NCBI GenBank assembly: GCA_944474755.1 | Contig: OX104113.1 | Span: forward strand, 55,944,074 to 56,008,073 | Length of the DNA: 64,000 nucleotides | Source: Limnoperna fortunei | Taxonomy: Eukaryota > Mollusca > Bivalvia > Mytilida > Modiolidae | Direction: 5' to 3' | In this document: positions 46,280 through 60,471 of the stretch, one piece after another | How the letters are laid out: each line of letters begins with the position of its first letter | Numbering within the stretch: the first letter of the stretch is position 1 | Made by a program: the position numbers and the translations under genes | The notes under the pieces: model-generated | Database searches by the model: none | The model's input: the letters and a program-made list of their open reading frames with translations, nothing else | Told to the model about the DNA's origin: nothing

Positions 46280-48835
46280 AATCAGTAGGTTTTATTTAAC
46301 AATGGGGCTAGTAGCAATAAAAGTCGATTTTTTATTCTTACAAGACTGATTAACCAGATTATGTTCTATAATTCGAAACTGTTGTTTACATAGTAGTATT
46401 AATATAGGTTTCTAACTTCTATCAAGATTGTGCCAGTCAGTGTAAGTAATTATTCACAATATCCAGGAAGAAAATAAGCTACTGCAAGTAAAAAAAATGT
46501 GAGAGTTATTACTTTCTGCAATATACACATGTAAAATTCTGCATTGATAAATAACATTAGCGAATAAATTTAGAGCTGATATCCATCACATTCATGAAAT
46601 GTTTTTAAACATAGTTTACAGCTGTCATCTCTGTTTAAGACTGTGTATTTCAACCAGTGGTTTAAAATATCGTCCCTGAAAAATAACAAACACGATAATC
46701 AATAAATACGTTTTATTAATATGAATCCTAAAACAATATTTATATTGCATGTTCTAATGTGAAGCTAAATGCCATTATTAACTATTTAAATTTTTAACAG
46801 ATTTTAACCTGAGTGATACGGATACAGCAGTAATTTCTTACCCTTCCAGAGCACCTGGACTCACCCCTCGTTCTAAGTGTGCTTCGTAGACTGTTTTTGT
46901 TTTGTGTGTATGTTAGTTTGGTCGTTGTTCACGTGTTTGTTTAAACAAAGCTTTGCCTGCACTTGTCCTATCGTTTCCTGAATACTCCTTGGTATCTTTT
47001 ATTCGTTTTTTCCTTTTTTTACTTAAAAAAAGTTAAACATTTCAGAAATGCTCTAGTTCATAACAGCAAGGAATTGTTTGTAAGAATAGAAATGTATCCA
47101 AAAATGAAAGTCCTTCATATTATTCCTCTAACTTTTATATTTACCGAAAAACATGTATCTATAAATAGATTCGTTGAACTATTCTGGATCAAACTCTTTG
47201 GACAAGATTGCGAGGAAAATGCCAAACCCTGCTTCTTGAAAAATGAACTAGTCCGGGTCATCAATTCATTATCAAATCAGTCAAAGTGTTGTTTTTAGTT
47301 TTTATCTGTAACAACAATCGATATGCTTATAACATGTATACAATCAAAGCTACAAAATACACGAAGCAACACTGATAGAGGTTTAAAAGTTTTCAATACC
47401 CTGGTACTTTCCAATATTTTGTAGATACCCAAAAGTTTCAGACTTGATATTTTTATCAGTTATTTTTTTTTGGGGGGGGGGGGGGTTCACGAATTTCAGC
47501 TGACAGTCTAAATGATCTTGGCGGTTAAATTGGCAATTGGTCCACTTTAAAATCCCTGCACACAGCAGGTCTAATTTTTTTGGAGAGGAGGGATGAAAGC
47601 ACTTTATAGCTCAATGTAGAAACCCAATGCATGAATCATGCACGCAGACAATAAATGCCATTTTTGTGAATAAAGTACACTTTTGTGATTAATAAGAAGA
47701 AGGAATATATGAAACAAGTATGATTAAACAAGTATAGACAGTATGGGTCTTAAACAAAATTCTGTCAACTGAACGGAAAAGGGAAAGGGGAAATTTTGAT
47801 ACTCAGTATGTCTTGAGAATCCTCAATTAAACACATGTATATTTGTTTGGCTTTTTTACAATAAAACACAATTCTTTTATACCAAGAATAAGATGGTGGA
47901 AAAGTAAGGTTAATATGAAAGATTTCTTTACATAAAACATAAAACATAGAACATAATTTTTCCTTACCTCTATTATTGGCCTTTTAGTTTCATGCATTTG
48001 GACAAGACAGGAGAGATAATTACTTTATTCACTACAGCTGGTTCTCCATATTATATTCCTGTAATACAGCAAAAGCCTTTACTTGCACTTATAGGCTGGT
48101 ATGGTGGTAAACATGACAGACCTGCAAAAAAAATACAAGTACTTGTGTACATCTATGGCTTCAATACATAAATATATATGAAGTTTTATAGTTTTCATAC
48201 TCAAACTGCTTCAAACTTTAAAAATGGAAAATATAGGTAATTTTTTAGCACAAGCCAAAGAGAGTTGACATTGTCTAGAATGTATAACTTATTTTTAGGA
48301 ATGCATTATTTTATATTGTCGAAAATATAAATATTGTATGTTGTCCTAAATTCACAAAATTATCACATTGTATGAAATTATTGATTTAAATAGCAGAATC
48401 TAGAAGTATTTGCCTTTTTTCAAAAATTAGTAGTACAGTCAGTAGAAAAAATCATAGTGTGATACAGGTATCTAGTTTACAGAGGTCCGCATAAATGAAA
48501 TTTAGGGAACCAGAACGGCAGGAGAGGATACATTGTCACTGACTTTACATCCCCAACAATTGTCATGTATGTCAACTGTGTTCAAATCTAAGTATTCAGT
48601 AAAACAGGCGGTAGATGGCTAAGGAGCATAAAATCTCTACATACCACATGATTAAAGCAATATGCAAAGTATCAGGCTTCTTCTTGCTATATTTGCTTAG
48701 AAAAATGCGACGCAGCCAGACGTTGCCATGGAAGCGACGCCATTAACGTTGCCGAAGTAAAGGGAAATAAGTCGTTTGCAACAATCTGCCGAAAGCGCCT
48801 TAACATACACGCGTGTCTAGTAAAAGATAAACACC
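46280..48835. other. Unassigned, with one 111-codon plus frame
   Basis: The frame 46963-47298 (ending NSLSNQSKCCF) has a hydrophobic start and no domain I know; it may be chance. A G14 run lies at 47472-47485. A CpG-containing patch at 48700-48830 (GACGTTGCCATGGAAGCGAC) is unlike the AT-rich surroundings and could be a fragment of a promoter or first exon. That is a guess. Confidence 0.35.
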
Positions 48836-48839
48836 GAGT

Positions 48840-51800
48840 CGGATAAAAATGTCCGATATTCAAATCAATAGGTTTAGAGTAACCATTTTCGTGTCAAGAA
48901 AATCCTTGTATAAATTAGGTTTCGGGTTATTTTAGTGTAAGGTCAGATTAAGATATATTTGGTTTATGTCATTACGACGACTGTTGGTCAGATAATAAAC
49001 TTACTTGTTAGAAAAAAGATTTTTTTGGCTAGTAAACGCTGGGTCCGAAAAGATGTTTGATAGTCAAATTAATAGGTTTACAGTAACCTTTTTCGTATTA
49101 TTGAAACCATCTAAAAATATCCTTGTATAAGTTATGATTAGGGTCATTTTAGTGTTAGGATAGATTTAGATGTATTTGGTTTATATCATTACGACGACTG
49201 CTGGTCAGGTAAAGAAACTTACTTGTTCGAAAAGTTTTTTGCTGGCTAGTAAAAAATTAAAGCTGGATCAGATAAAGATTTCGGTAGTCGAATCAAAATT
49301 TTGTAGTAACCTTTTTCGTTTTATTGAAACTATTTGAAAAATACCCTGTACAAATTAGGTTAATATTTAAATCGTTAATTTCATTACGACGGCTGCCGGT
49401 CATATAAAGAAACTAACTTGTTAGAAAAGAATTTAGCTGGCTAATAAAAGATTAACGATAGGTCCGATAGAGATGTTCAATATTCAAATCAATAGGTTTA
49501 CAGTAACCTTTTTCGTATTATTGAAACCATCTGAAGAATATCCTTGTAAAAATATTGATTTGACAATTTTAGTGTATGGTTAAATCTAGATATATTTGGT
49601 TTATGTCATTACGACGACTGTTGGTCAGAAACTTTTTAGAAAAGATTTTTGCTTTCTAGTCAAATCAATACGTTTATAGTAACCCTTTTCGTACTATTGA
49701 AACCATTTGAATATTACTTGGTAAAAATTAGGTTAAGGGTTATTTTAATGTAAACTTACATTTAGATGTATTTCGCTAATGTCATTACGACGACTGTTGG
49801 CCATATACAGAAACTTACTTTGGAGAAAAGAATTTTGCTGGCTAGTAAGATTAACTCGCTATCAGATAAAAACGATCGATAGTCAAATATATAGGTTAAA
49901 GTAACCCTTTTCGTAATGTTGAAGAATATCCTTGTAGAAATAAGGTTTAGGGTTATTTTATTCTAAGAGTAGCTTAAAATGTACAAAATGTATTAGGTTT
50001 ATGTCATTACGACAAGTTGTGGTTATGACCTCAAGTTGTCATAATGACAAACCAAATACTAAATCTAACCTTGCACTAAAATAACCATTAACATCTTTGT
50101 CTGACCTAGTCGTACGCTTTGAGTCTTTACGACGACTTAATGTTAGATAAAGAAACTTACTTGTTATAAAAGATTCCCAATGGCTAATAAAATAATACGA
50201 AAAAGCCATACACAGATTTTAAGGGTTATTATAATATAAGGTTAGATTTAGATGTATTTGGTTTATGTCTTTACGACGACAGCTGGACAGAGAAAGAAAA
50301 TTAATTGTAATTAAAGATTTCTGCTGGCTAGTAAAAAAAAAGTGCGACATTTCACACAAAGGTGTTTTCGGTTATTTTAGTGAAATGTTAGATTTAGACC
50401 TATTTGCTATATGTCATTACGGCGATTGCTGGTCAGATTAAGAAACTTAATAGTTAAAAAAGATTTCCGCTTGCTAGTAAAATAGTACCACTGTGTCAGG
50501 CAGAGATGTTCAGGCTATCTTAGTGTATCTAATAAGATGTATCTGGCTTATGTCATTGCAAAGATATTAATGGTTATTTTTGTGTAAGGTTAGATTTCGA
50601 TGTATTTGCTTTATGTCATTACGACGACTGCTGGACCAAATAGATATAAGTCTAAACTTAAACTAAAATATCACTTAACATCTTTGATTGATACATTCGT
50701 AAAGTTTTACAAGCCAGCGAAATCATTATAACGAGAAATTATCTTTAGCTGACCAGCAGTCGTCTTGATGTGACAAACCAAATACATGTAAATATAACAT
50801 ACTATAATTACCCTTAAAATCTTTGCCTTACACATTCGTACACTTTTACTAGCCATAGGAAATCTTTTCTTACTATTAAATTTCTTCATCAGTCCAGCAG
50901 GTTAATCAAACCTTACACTAAAATAACCCTTAACATCTTTTCCTCACACAATCGTACTCTTTTCCTAGCAGCGGAAATCCTTTCTAACAAGTCTGTTTCT
51001 TTATCTTGTCCACCAGTCGTAGTAATAACAGAAACTAAAAAACATCGAAATCTAACCTTACACTAAAATCACCCATAAACATCCATGCCTTACACAGTCG
51101 TACAGTTTGACTAGCTAAATGGAAATTGTTTCTAAAATTTAAGTTTCTTAACAAGCAGTCGTCGTAATGATATAAACCAAATACATCTAATTATAACTAT
51201 ACACTAAAATAAGCAATAACATCTTTGCCTCACACCGTTGTAAACTTTTGCTAGCAAGCGGAAATCTTTTATAACAAGCAGATATCTTTAGCTGAAAAGC
51301 AGTCGTCGTAATGAGATAAACCAGACACATTTAAATCTAACTTACACTAAAATAAACCTTAAACATCTTTGCCTGACAAAGTTGTACACTTTTCTAGCCA
51401 GCGGAAATTTTTTCTAACAAGTAAGTTTCTTTACCAAGAGCCTTCGTAATGATATAAACCAATACATCTAAATGAAACATGCGTTAAAATAACCCTTAAC
51501 GTCTTTGCCTTACACAGTCGTGCACTTTTACTAGCCATCGTTAATCTGTTCTTACTATTAAGGATCTTTCTCTGTTCAGCAGTCGTCGTAATGACATAAA
51601 CAAAATACATAAAAATCTAACCATACACTAAAATAACACTTAACACCTTTGCCTGACCCAATAGAACACTTTTACTAGCCAGTAGAAAATTATTTCATAA
51701 AAAATATGTTTCTTTATCTATCCAGCAGTTGTCGTAATGACATAAACCAAATACATCTAAGTATAACCTTACACTAAAATAAGCCTTAACATCTTTCAAA

Positions 51801-54800
51801 CAGTTAACCCTTTTGCCTTACACAGTCGTTAATTTTTGACCAGTCAGTGAAAATATTTAATAAAAAGCAGTCGTCGTAAAGACTCAAACCACATCTAAAT
51901 CGAACGTTACACTAAAATAACTTTAAAATCTAGTCTTACCTAGTGATACATTTTTACTAGCCAGCGGAAATAACTTCTAACAAGTAAGTTCTTTTCATAA
52001 GCAACAGTAGTCATAATGACATAACCAAAGTTTCTTTTCAAGCAGTCGTCGTAATAACATAAATCAAATAGCTCTAAGTCTAACCTTTCACTAAATTAAC
52101 CTTTCACATCTTTGCCTGACACTGTCGCACAATTTTACTAGACAGCAGAAATCTTTTATAACAAGCACGTTTCTTTATCTGACGAGCAGTCGTCGTAATG
52201 ATATAAACCGAATTCATCAAAATATAACCTTACTCTAAACTAACCCTTCACATCTTGGTCTGACCTAGTCATACACTTTGTCTGCCATCGGAAATATTTT
52301 CTTATTTTTAAGTTTCTTCCTCTCACCAGCAATCGTCGTTAATGACGAAATAGATCTTTGTCTAACCTTACACTAAAATATCCCTTAACATCTTTGCCTG
52401 ACACAGTCGTAAACATTTATAAGCCAGTGGAAATCTTTGGAACAAGAAAGTATCTGTAGCAGAGCAGCAGTCGTAGTAATGTGACAACCCAAATTCATCT
52501 AAATATAACATACACTAACATAACCCTTTGCATGACAAAGTCGTACACTTTTACTAACCAGAGAAAATCTGTTCTAACTAGTATGTTTCTTTACCATCAG
52601 TAGTCGTAAGTATATAAACCAAATACATCTAATTATCAGATACACTAAGATTAACCCTTAACATCTTTGCCTGACACAGTCGTACACTTTAACAAGTCAG
52701 AGGAAATTTTTCTAAAAATTATGTTTCTTAATTTTACCAGCAGTCGTCGTAATGACATATATCAAATAGGTCTGAATCTAACATTACACTTAAATAACCG
52801 AAAACACCTTTGTGTAACCTTCTCGTACACTTTAACTAGCCAATGGAAATTGGTTGTTTCTCTTTAGTTTCTTCATCTGACCAGCAGTCGTCGCAATGAC
52901 ATAAACCAAACACATCAAAATTTAACCTTGCACTAAAATAACTCTTAACATCTTTGCCCGAAACAATCGCCGTAATGACATAAACTAAATTGATCGATAT
53001 CTAACCTTACACTGAAATAAGATTTTACAGCTTTGCCTGTCCTAGTCACAGTCCTTTACTAGCCAGTGGAAATCTTTTCTAACAAGTAATTTTTTGATAT
53101 GACCAGCAGTCGTCGTAATTATACAAACCACCTACATCTAATTCTAACCTTACACTAAAATAACCAGTAATATCTTTGCCTCACACAGTCGTAAATTTTT
53201 CCTATACAGCGGAAATCTTTTATCACAAGCAGGTATCTTTAGCTGACCAGCAGTTAGTAAGTACGTAAGTAAGTAAATGCTTTATTTAAAGAGGGTAACT
53301 CAGTTAGTTAAAAACTAATCTTCCCTGAGGCCCTCATAAAGTTGTTATGATATAAACCAAATACATTTAAATATAACTTACACTAAAATAACCCTTAAAA
53401 ATCTTTGCTTTACACAGTCGTACACTTTTACTAGCCAGCGGAAATCTTTTCTAACTAGTAAGTTTCTTTACCAGCAGTCTTCGTAATAATATAAACCTAA
53501 CGATAAAATAACACTTAACATCTTTGCCTTGCAAAGTCGTAAACGTTTTCTGCTAGCCAGCCGAAATCTTTGATAACAAGCAATTATTTTTAGCTGACAG
53601 CAATCGCCGTAATGCGATAAACCAAATGCATATAAATCTAACTTACAATAAAATAACCCTTAACATCTTTGCCTGACACAGTCGCACACTTTTACTAGCA
53701 ACAAGAAATCTTTTATAAAATGGAAGGTTCTTTACAAGCAATCGTCGTAATGATTTAAACCAAATATATCTAAATATAACCAACACTAAGATAACACTTA
53801 ACATCTCTGCCTGACACAGTCGTACACTTTTACAAGCAAACGAAAATCTTTTCTAACAAGAAGGTTTCTTTACCGGAACAGCATTAGTCGTAATGACACA
53901 AATCAAATACACCTAAATTAAACCTTACACTAAAGAAATAATCCTTATTATATCTGTCTGACACAGTAGTACACTTTTACTAGCCGTTTGATATCTTTTT
54001 TAACAAGTACGTTTCCTTATCTTTACCAGCAGTAGCCGTGATGATATAAACCAAATACATACCAATCAAACATTACACTAAAATAACCGTTATCATCTTT
54101 TCCTGACACAGTCGTACACTTTTACTAGCCAGGAGAAATTTTTTCTAACTAGTAAGTGTCCAAATCTGGCCAGAAGTCGTCTTAATGACATATACAAAAT
54201 AGGTCTAAATCCAAAATAACACTTAAATAACCGAAAACACCGTTGTGTGACCATGTCATTCTCGTTTACTAGCAATTAAGTTTCTTTCTCTTTCTAGCAG
54301 TCGTCGTAATGACATAAACAAAATACATCTTAATCTAACCTTTTATTTAAATAACCCCAGCGAAAATCTTTTATAACAAGAAAAAATTTCTTTATCTTAC
54401 CTCAAGTCTTTGTAATGACTTAAACCAATTTCATCTTAGTTGAACCTTACACTAAAATAAACCTTAACATCTTTGCCTGACAGTCGCACACTTTTACTAG
54501 CCAGCGGAAATCTTTTTTTTTAAAACACAGGTTTTTTTTCGTGAGCAGCAGTCTTCGTAATGACACAAATAAAATACCTCTAAATCAAACCTTATACTAA
54601 AATAATCCTTAACATCTTTGCTGGACACAGTCTTACACTTTTACTAGGCAATGGATATCTTTTCTAACAAGTAAGTTTCTTTATCTGACCAGTAGTTGTC
54701 TTAATGACATATACAAAATAGGTTCTAAATCCAACATAACACTAAAATAACCGAAAACACCGTTGTCTGACCTTGTCGTTCTCTTTTACTACCTAGCTGA

Positions 54801-56320
54801 AATCTTTAAATACAATTAAGTTTCTCTGTCCAGCAGTCGTTTTAATGACATAAACAAAATACATCTAAATCTAACCTTTTATTTAAATAACCCTTAACAT
54901 CCATGTATGCCCTTGTCGTACTCTTTTTCTAGCCAGCGAAAATCTTTTATAACAAGAACATTTCTTTATCTAACCTTAAGTCGTTGTAATGACATAAACC
55001 AATAACATCTAAATCTAACCGTACACTAAGTACGTTTCTTTATCTGACCAACAGTAGTCGTAATGATATGAACCAAATACATTTAAATCTTACTTACACT
55101 TAAATAAGCCTTCAAATCTTTGTCTGACCTAGCCAGCGGTTATCTTTTCTTACTAGCAAGTTTCTTTACCAGCAGTCGTCGTAATATAAACATTACACTA
55201 AAATAACCTATGATTGAAACCTTACATAAAATAATACTTAACATCTTTGCCTGACTCTTTCGTACACGTTTACTACCGGCGGAAATATTTTCTAACAAGT
55301 AAGTTTCGTTACCTTAGCAGCTTGTCATAATGACATAACCAAAGTTTCTTTACTGGCAGTCGTAATGACATAAAACAAATTGATCTAAGTCTACCTTTAC
55401 ACTAAAATACGTAAATCCATTAACATCTCTTCCTGACACAGTCATACACTTTTACTTTCCAGCGGAAATAAAAAATTCTTTCTATTAGGTTTCTTTATCT
55501 GACAAGCAGTCGTCATAATGACATAAACCAAATACATCTAATTATAACCTTACACTAAAATAACCCTTAACATATTTGCCTCACAAAGTCGTAAACTTTT
55601 CCTGACCAGCGGAAATCTTTATAAGCAGTTATCTGTAGTTAACCAGTTGTGGAATGATATAAACCAAATACATCTAAATCTATTTTGACACTAAAATAAC
55701 CCTTAACATCTTTGCCTGACACATTAATACACTTTTACTAGCCAGTTACTATTAAGTTTCTTCATCCGAGCAGCAGTCGTCGTAATGACATATCTAAGAT
55801 CTAAGTTTAACATCACACTAAATATCTCTTTACATCTTTGCTTGACACAGTCGTAAACCTTTACTAGAGAGCGCAAATCTTTATAACAAGCAAGTATCTT
55901 TAACTGAGCAGCAGTCGACTAAATGTGATCAACCTAATACATCTAAAAAACATACAGTAAGATAGCCCTTTACATCTTTGCTTGACACAGTCGTTCACTT
56001 TTTATTAGCCAAAGGAAGTCTTTTCTTACTATTAAGTTTCTTCATCTGACAAGCAGTCGTCGTAATGACATCAACCAAATACATCTAAATTTAACCTTAC
56101 ACTAAAATAATTCATAACATCTTTCCCTGACACAATCGCACACGTTTACTAGGCAGCGGAAATCTTTTTTAACAAGTAATTTTCTTCACCAGCAGTCGTC
56201 GTAATGATATAAACCAAATACATCTATAATTATAACAAACACTAAAGATAACCCTTAACATCTTAGCCCGACACGGTCGTACACTTTTACTAGCCATCGG
56301 AAATCTTTTTCTATATTCTA
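48840..56320. repeat. Satellite-like array, unit about 144 bp, mixed orientation
   Basis: Diagnostic phrases in one unit, rightmost orientation: ACACTAAAATAACCCTTAAC, TTTGCCTGACACAGTCGTAC, ACTTTTACTAGCCAGCGGAA, CAGCAGTCGTCGTAATGACA and ATAAACCAAATACATCTAAA. From about 50640 to 56320 units have this sense, period about 140-147 bp. From 48840 to about 50030 and 50110 to 50640 they have the opposite sense (CATTACGACGACTGCTGG). Units at 48840-50030 are longer (about 180-220 bp) owing to an extra AACCTTTTTCGTATTATTGA block. About 45-50 units in all, with many indels. No coding frame. Confidence 0.9.
53255..53345 (-). repeat. Retroposon 3' tail inserted in the 144-bp array
   Basis: A (TAAG)n start followed by TGCTTTATTTAAAGAGGGTA ACTCAG and CTTCCCTGAGGCCCTC interrupts the array. 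On the minus strand it would be a short, strongly 5'-truncated LINE or SINE end with a CTTA tail. Confidence 0.55.
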
Positions 56321-56790
56321 TTCACCTTTTCATTGTGTCAGAAGAATTTACGACAATTAAATCTAAAAAAAGAATTAGCTACTAAATATGCTTGTATGAA
56401 GATAATTCTGAGTTAAAGATGCGAACATGTAAGTTTAAGATAAAAGCAATTCTGCTTTCTCATTCTTGCCATCAAAGTTCTGAACTTTCGTTTTATAAAA
56501 AACAAAGGCGAAGTACTTAATATTGTAAACGATTCTTTGTTATCCATTCAGTAGTATTTAAATAAGATTGGTAATTATTCCGCGAATTTTTAAAACATTG
56601 AACAGATTTTTTAAAGATAAGTTTTGTACCAATTTGTTTTCTCAAAAGAAATCATAAATAGTTGACATTCATGGAAAATGATATTTTAATTAATGTGTTT
56701 TACGATGTCTGTTATAGGCGTTCGACATTTAATGATACATGTATATAAGTATAAATGTTTTCCTTAAAAATCGGGAGTATTTGAAATAAG
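56321..56790. other. Array flank, no gene
   Basis: AT-rich DNA between the array and the SINE. Nothing recognised. Confidence 0.45.
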
Positions 56791-56794
56791 TTAC

Positions 56795-57146
56795 TAGGGT
56801 TCACAGAGCTGCTGAGCGTGTCCTCAGGTGGCGGATAAGGGATGCCCTCTCGTTGCGAAAGGGGTTGGGGTGGGGTTCAAGTCATAACACGGAAAAGTGT
56901 TATGACTCATAGTGGGTGACGTTTTTAGAGAGTGCCATGCTACTTGCACAATATGTATCTTTGTTGTAGATTTAAAAAAAAGGCTCAACAATATTTTGCT
57001 AGTGGAATTCAAAATGTTCAACTCAATTGACTGGGATTGTCCGTTTAAACATGTACTCCGGCTTCCTTCCACCCCACCCCAATAAAAACTGGATGCCATG
57101 AAATAACTAAAATGTTGCTGAAAACCCTAAACAATCAAACAATCAA
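56795..57146 (+). repeat. SINE, copy 3 (different head, related core)
   Basis: Possible A box GGTGGCGGATAAGGG (56829) and B box GGGTTCAAGTC (56874). The 3' part reads ACTCCGGCTTCCTTCCACC, then GAAATAACTAAAATGTTGCT GAAAACCC and an AATCAA tail, parallel to the GCTTCC...ATATAGCTGAAATATTGCTG core of mollusc SINEs. It lies in the plus direction, unlike copies 1 and 2. The head is probably another tRNA type. Confidence 0.6.
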
Positions 57147-57149
57147 GCG

Positions 57150-57790
57150 TAATTATAAGCATACCTTTGTAACAACTTTTGCTGCATTTCAAAAAAATAT
57201 TGCGACAAAAATCGCTGTATATTTTACAATATTTTCAATTTATGGTTAGTAAAACAATATGTTTATATTGACAATGTTTGTTCAACAGTTGAACAATTGT
57301 TTATACATAACAGTTTTATAATTGAATTTAAAAATTGGGTGACCAAAAATGTCGTAAACTAAATAAAAACATGCATACCCAAGTAACTTGTTGTTTTCTA
57401 ACTGCATGTAAAAATGACGTCTGTGGAAATAAGAAGCTGTCCTTTGCTTAATGTGAAATACACCTCTTACTGAGTTGGAGGACGGGTAGGCGCAATATTT
57501 ACGACAAAAATATACATGTAATAGGACACAGAAAATAGAAGAAGCCGAAATCACTAGTCGCGGAAATAAGAAAGAGGATCAATAATGAATTACGAAAATA
57601 AAATATTTACCTATAGCTACTGATGTGCCTTAGTTTTTTTAAAGGTTTATATGGCTCGACCTGCAACAATGACCTGCCTTAAAGAAATTTGCTCAAGTAT
57701 ATATTATAAATAAAAGAGGTGTTTTCTTAGATTAATTTATTAATTTATTTTTTACTTTTTGGAACGAGAAATTTGTTTTAACTATTCTTT
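57150..57790. other. No gene seen
   Basis: AT-rich spacer between SINE copy 3 and the 200-bp array. The 90-codon minus frame at 57282-57554 is Cys/Tyr/Phe-rich and not recognisable. Confidence 0.4.
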
Positions 57791-60471
57791 TGAATACTCG
57801 CCTAAACACCATTGCCATTATATGTAAAATGTAGAATGGAAAAAAGTATCTTCCAGGGTCTTCTAACGTACATGGCACTCTGATGATTAAAACGAGACCC
57901 ATTGTAAGGAAATCGGTTTTGGCGTTGAGACGATGGACCAAAGAAAAATGAGGCCTTCTTTAGTACTATACATACAAGAGAAATTATCACCACGGAATAT
58001 GACCTAAGCACCATGGACTTTATCAATAAATTGAATGGACCAATTATTGATTAAATGGTCTTCCTATGTACCTGGGACATTGGCGATCAACACGAGACCC
58101 ATTGGATGGTAATCACCGTTAGCATTAGGACGATGAATAAAAGTGAAATGAGGACTAATACAGTACTATGCATACAAGAAAAATTGGGACCACGGAATTG
58201 GTTCTAAGCAACATGGTAATTATATGAAAAATGAATGGACCAATAATTTATTCCAGGGTCTTCTTACGTACAATGACGATTAAAACGAGACCAATTGGAA
58301 GTTAATCGGTGTTGGCGTTGAGAAGATGGACCAAAGTAAAATGAGGCCTTCTATTGTACTTAACATTCAAGAAAAATTAGCACCACGGAATAGGTTCTAT
58401 GCACCATGCGCCTAATATGTAAAACGAATGGACCAATAGTTTACTCCAGGGTCTTCTAATGAACATGGGACACTGACGATTAAAACGAGACCCATTGGTA
58501 GGTAATCGGTGTTGGCGATGAGAAGATGGACCAAAGTAAAATGAGTCTTTTTTATAGTACTAAACATAGAAGAAAAATTAGCACCACGGAAAAGGTTCTA
58601 AGTACCATGGGTCTTCTATTTTAAATGAATGGACCAAATTATTAATTCAGTGGTTTCGAATGTACCTGAGACCCTGGCGATCAAAACGAGGCCCATTGGA
58701 TGGTAATCACTGTTAGGATTGGAACGATGGACCAAAGTGAAATGAGGCCTTATACAGAACTACACATAAAAGAAGAATTAGCACCACGGAATAGGTCCTA
58801 AGTACCATGGGTCTTATATGTAAAATGAATGGACCAATAATTGATTCGAGGGTCTTCTAAAGTACAGGGGACCCTGACGATTCAAACGAGACCCATTGGA
58901 AGAAAATCGGTGCTGGCGTTGAGAAGATGGATCAAAGTTAATAGAGGCCTTCTATAGTACTATACATAGAAGAAAAAATAGCATCATGGAATAAGTCCTA
59001 AGTACCATGGTTCTTATATGTAAAATGAATGGACCAATAATTGATTCCAGGGTGTTCTAACGTACATAGGGCCCTGACGACTTTAAACCAGATCCATTGG
59101 AAGTTAATCATTGCTGGCGTTGAGAAGATGGATCAAAGTCAATAGAGGCCTTCTGCAGTGCTATACATACAAGAAAAATTAGAACCACGGAAGTGGTCCT
59201 AAATACCATTGCCCTTTTATGTAAAATGAATGAAAAAAATAATTACTTCGAGTGTTTTCTAACGTACATGGGACCCTGACGATTCAAACGAAACCAATTG
59301 GAATGTAATCGGTACTGGCGTTGAGAAGATGGATCAAAGTTAATAGAGGCCTTCTATAGTGGTATACATACAAGAAAAAATAGCATCATGGAATATGTCC
59401 TAAGCACCATGGTTCTTTTATGTAAAATGAATGGACCAATAATTGAATCCAGGGTCTTCTAAGTTACATAGGGCCCTGACGATTAAAACCAGACCCATTG
59501 GAAGGTAATCGGTGCTGGCGTTGAGAAGATGGATCAAAGTTAATAGAGGCCTTCGATAGTACTATACAAATAAGAAAAAAATAGCATCATGGAATAAGTC
59601 CTAAGTTCCATCGTTCCTATATGTAAAATGAATGGACCAATAATTGAATCCAGGGTCTTCTAACGTACATGGGGCTCTGATGATTAAAACAAGACCCATT
59701 TGAAGGTAATCGATGCTGGCGTTGAGAAGATCTATTAACTTTGATCCACAAAGTTAATAGAGGCCTTCTATAGTACTATACATACAAAAAAAAATTAGCA
59801 CCACGGAAGAGGTTCTAAACACCATTGCCTTTTATGTAAAATGAATGAAAAAATAATTGCTTCCAGGTCTTCTAACGTACATGGGACCCTGACGATTCAA
59901 ACGAGACACAATGGAAGGTAATCGGTGCTGTCGTTGAGAAGATGGATCAAAGTTAATAGAGACCTTCTATAGTACCATACATACAAGAAAAATTAGGACC
60001 ACGGAATAGGTCCTAAGTACCATGGGTCTTATATGTAAAATGAATGGCCCAATAATTGAATCCTGGGTCTTCTAACGTACATGTGGCCTCGCCGATTAAA
60101 CCCAGACCCATTGGAAAGTAATCGGTGCTGGCGTTGAGAAGATGGATCAAAGTTAATAGAGGCCTTCTATAGTACTATACATACAAGAAAAAAATAGCAT
60201 CATGGAATAAGTCCTAAGTACCATGGTTCTTATATGTAAAATGAATGGACCAATAATTGAATCCAGGGTCTTATAACGTACATGGGGCCCTGATGATTAA
60301 CACAAGACCCATTTGAAGGTAATCGGTGCTGGAGTTGAGAAGATGTTGTTAATATTGCCCTATCAAATAAGGGCAATATTAACAACAAAGATATAATTCT
60401 GGAAGAAAATGGCAAAATAATTAATGATCAAATAGAGGTCGCCAAAACTTTTAATAACTTTTTTTATAAAT

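Noticed and set aside
46963..47298. 111-codon plus frame as a secreted or membrane protein
   Set aside because: The hydrophobic start could be chance from T-rich DNA. No family resemblance and no supporting context.
48840..56320. CRISPR-like array
   Set aside because: Units are about 144 bp, diverged and of mixed orientation in a eukaryotic setting, without short identical repeats and unique spacers.
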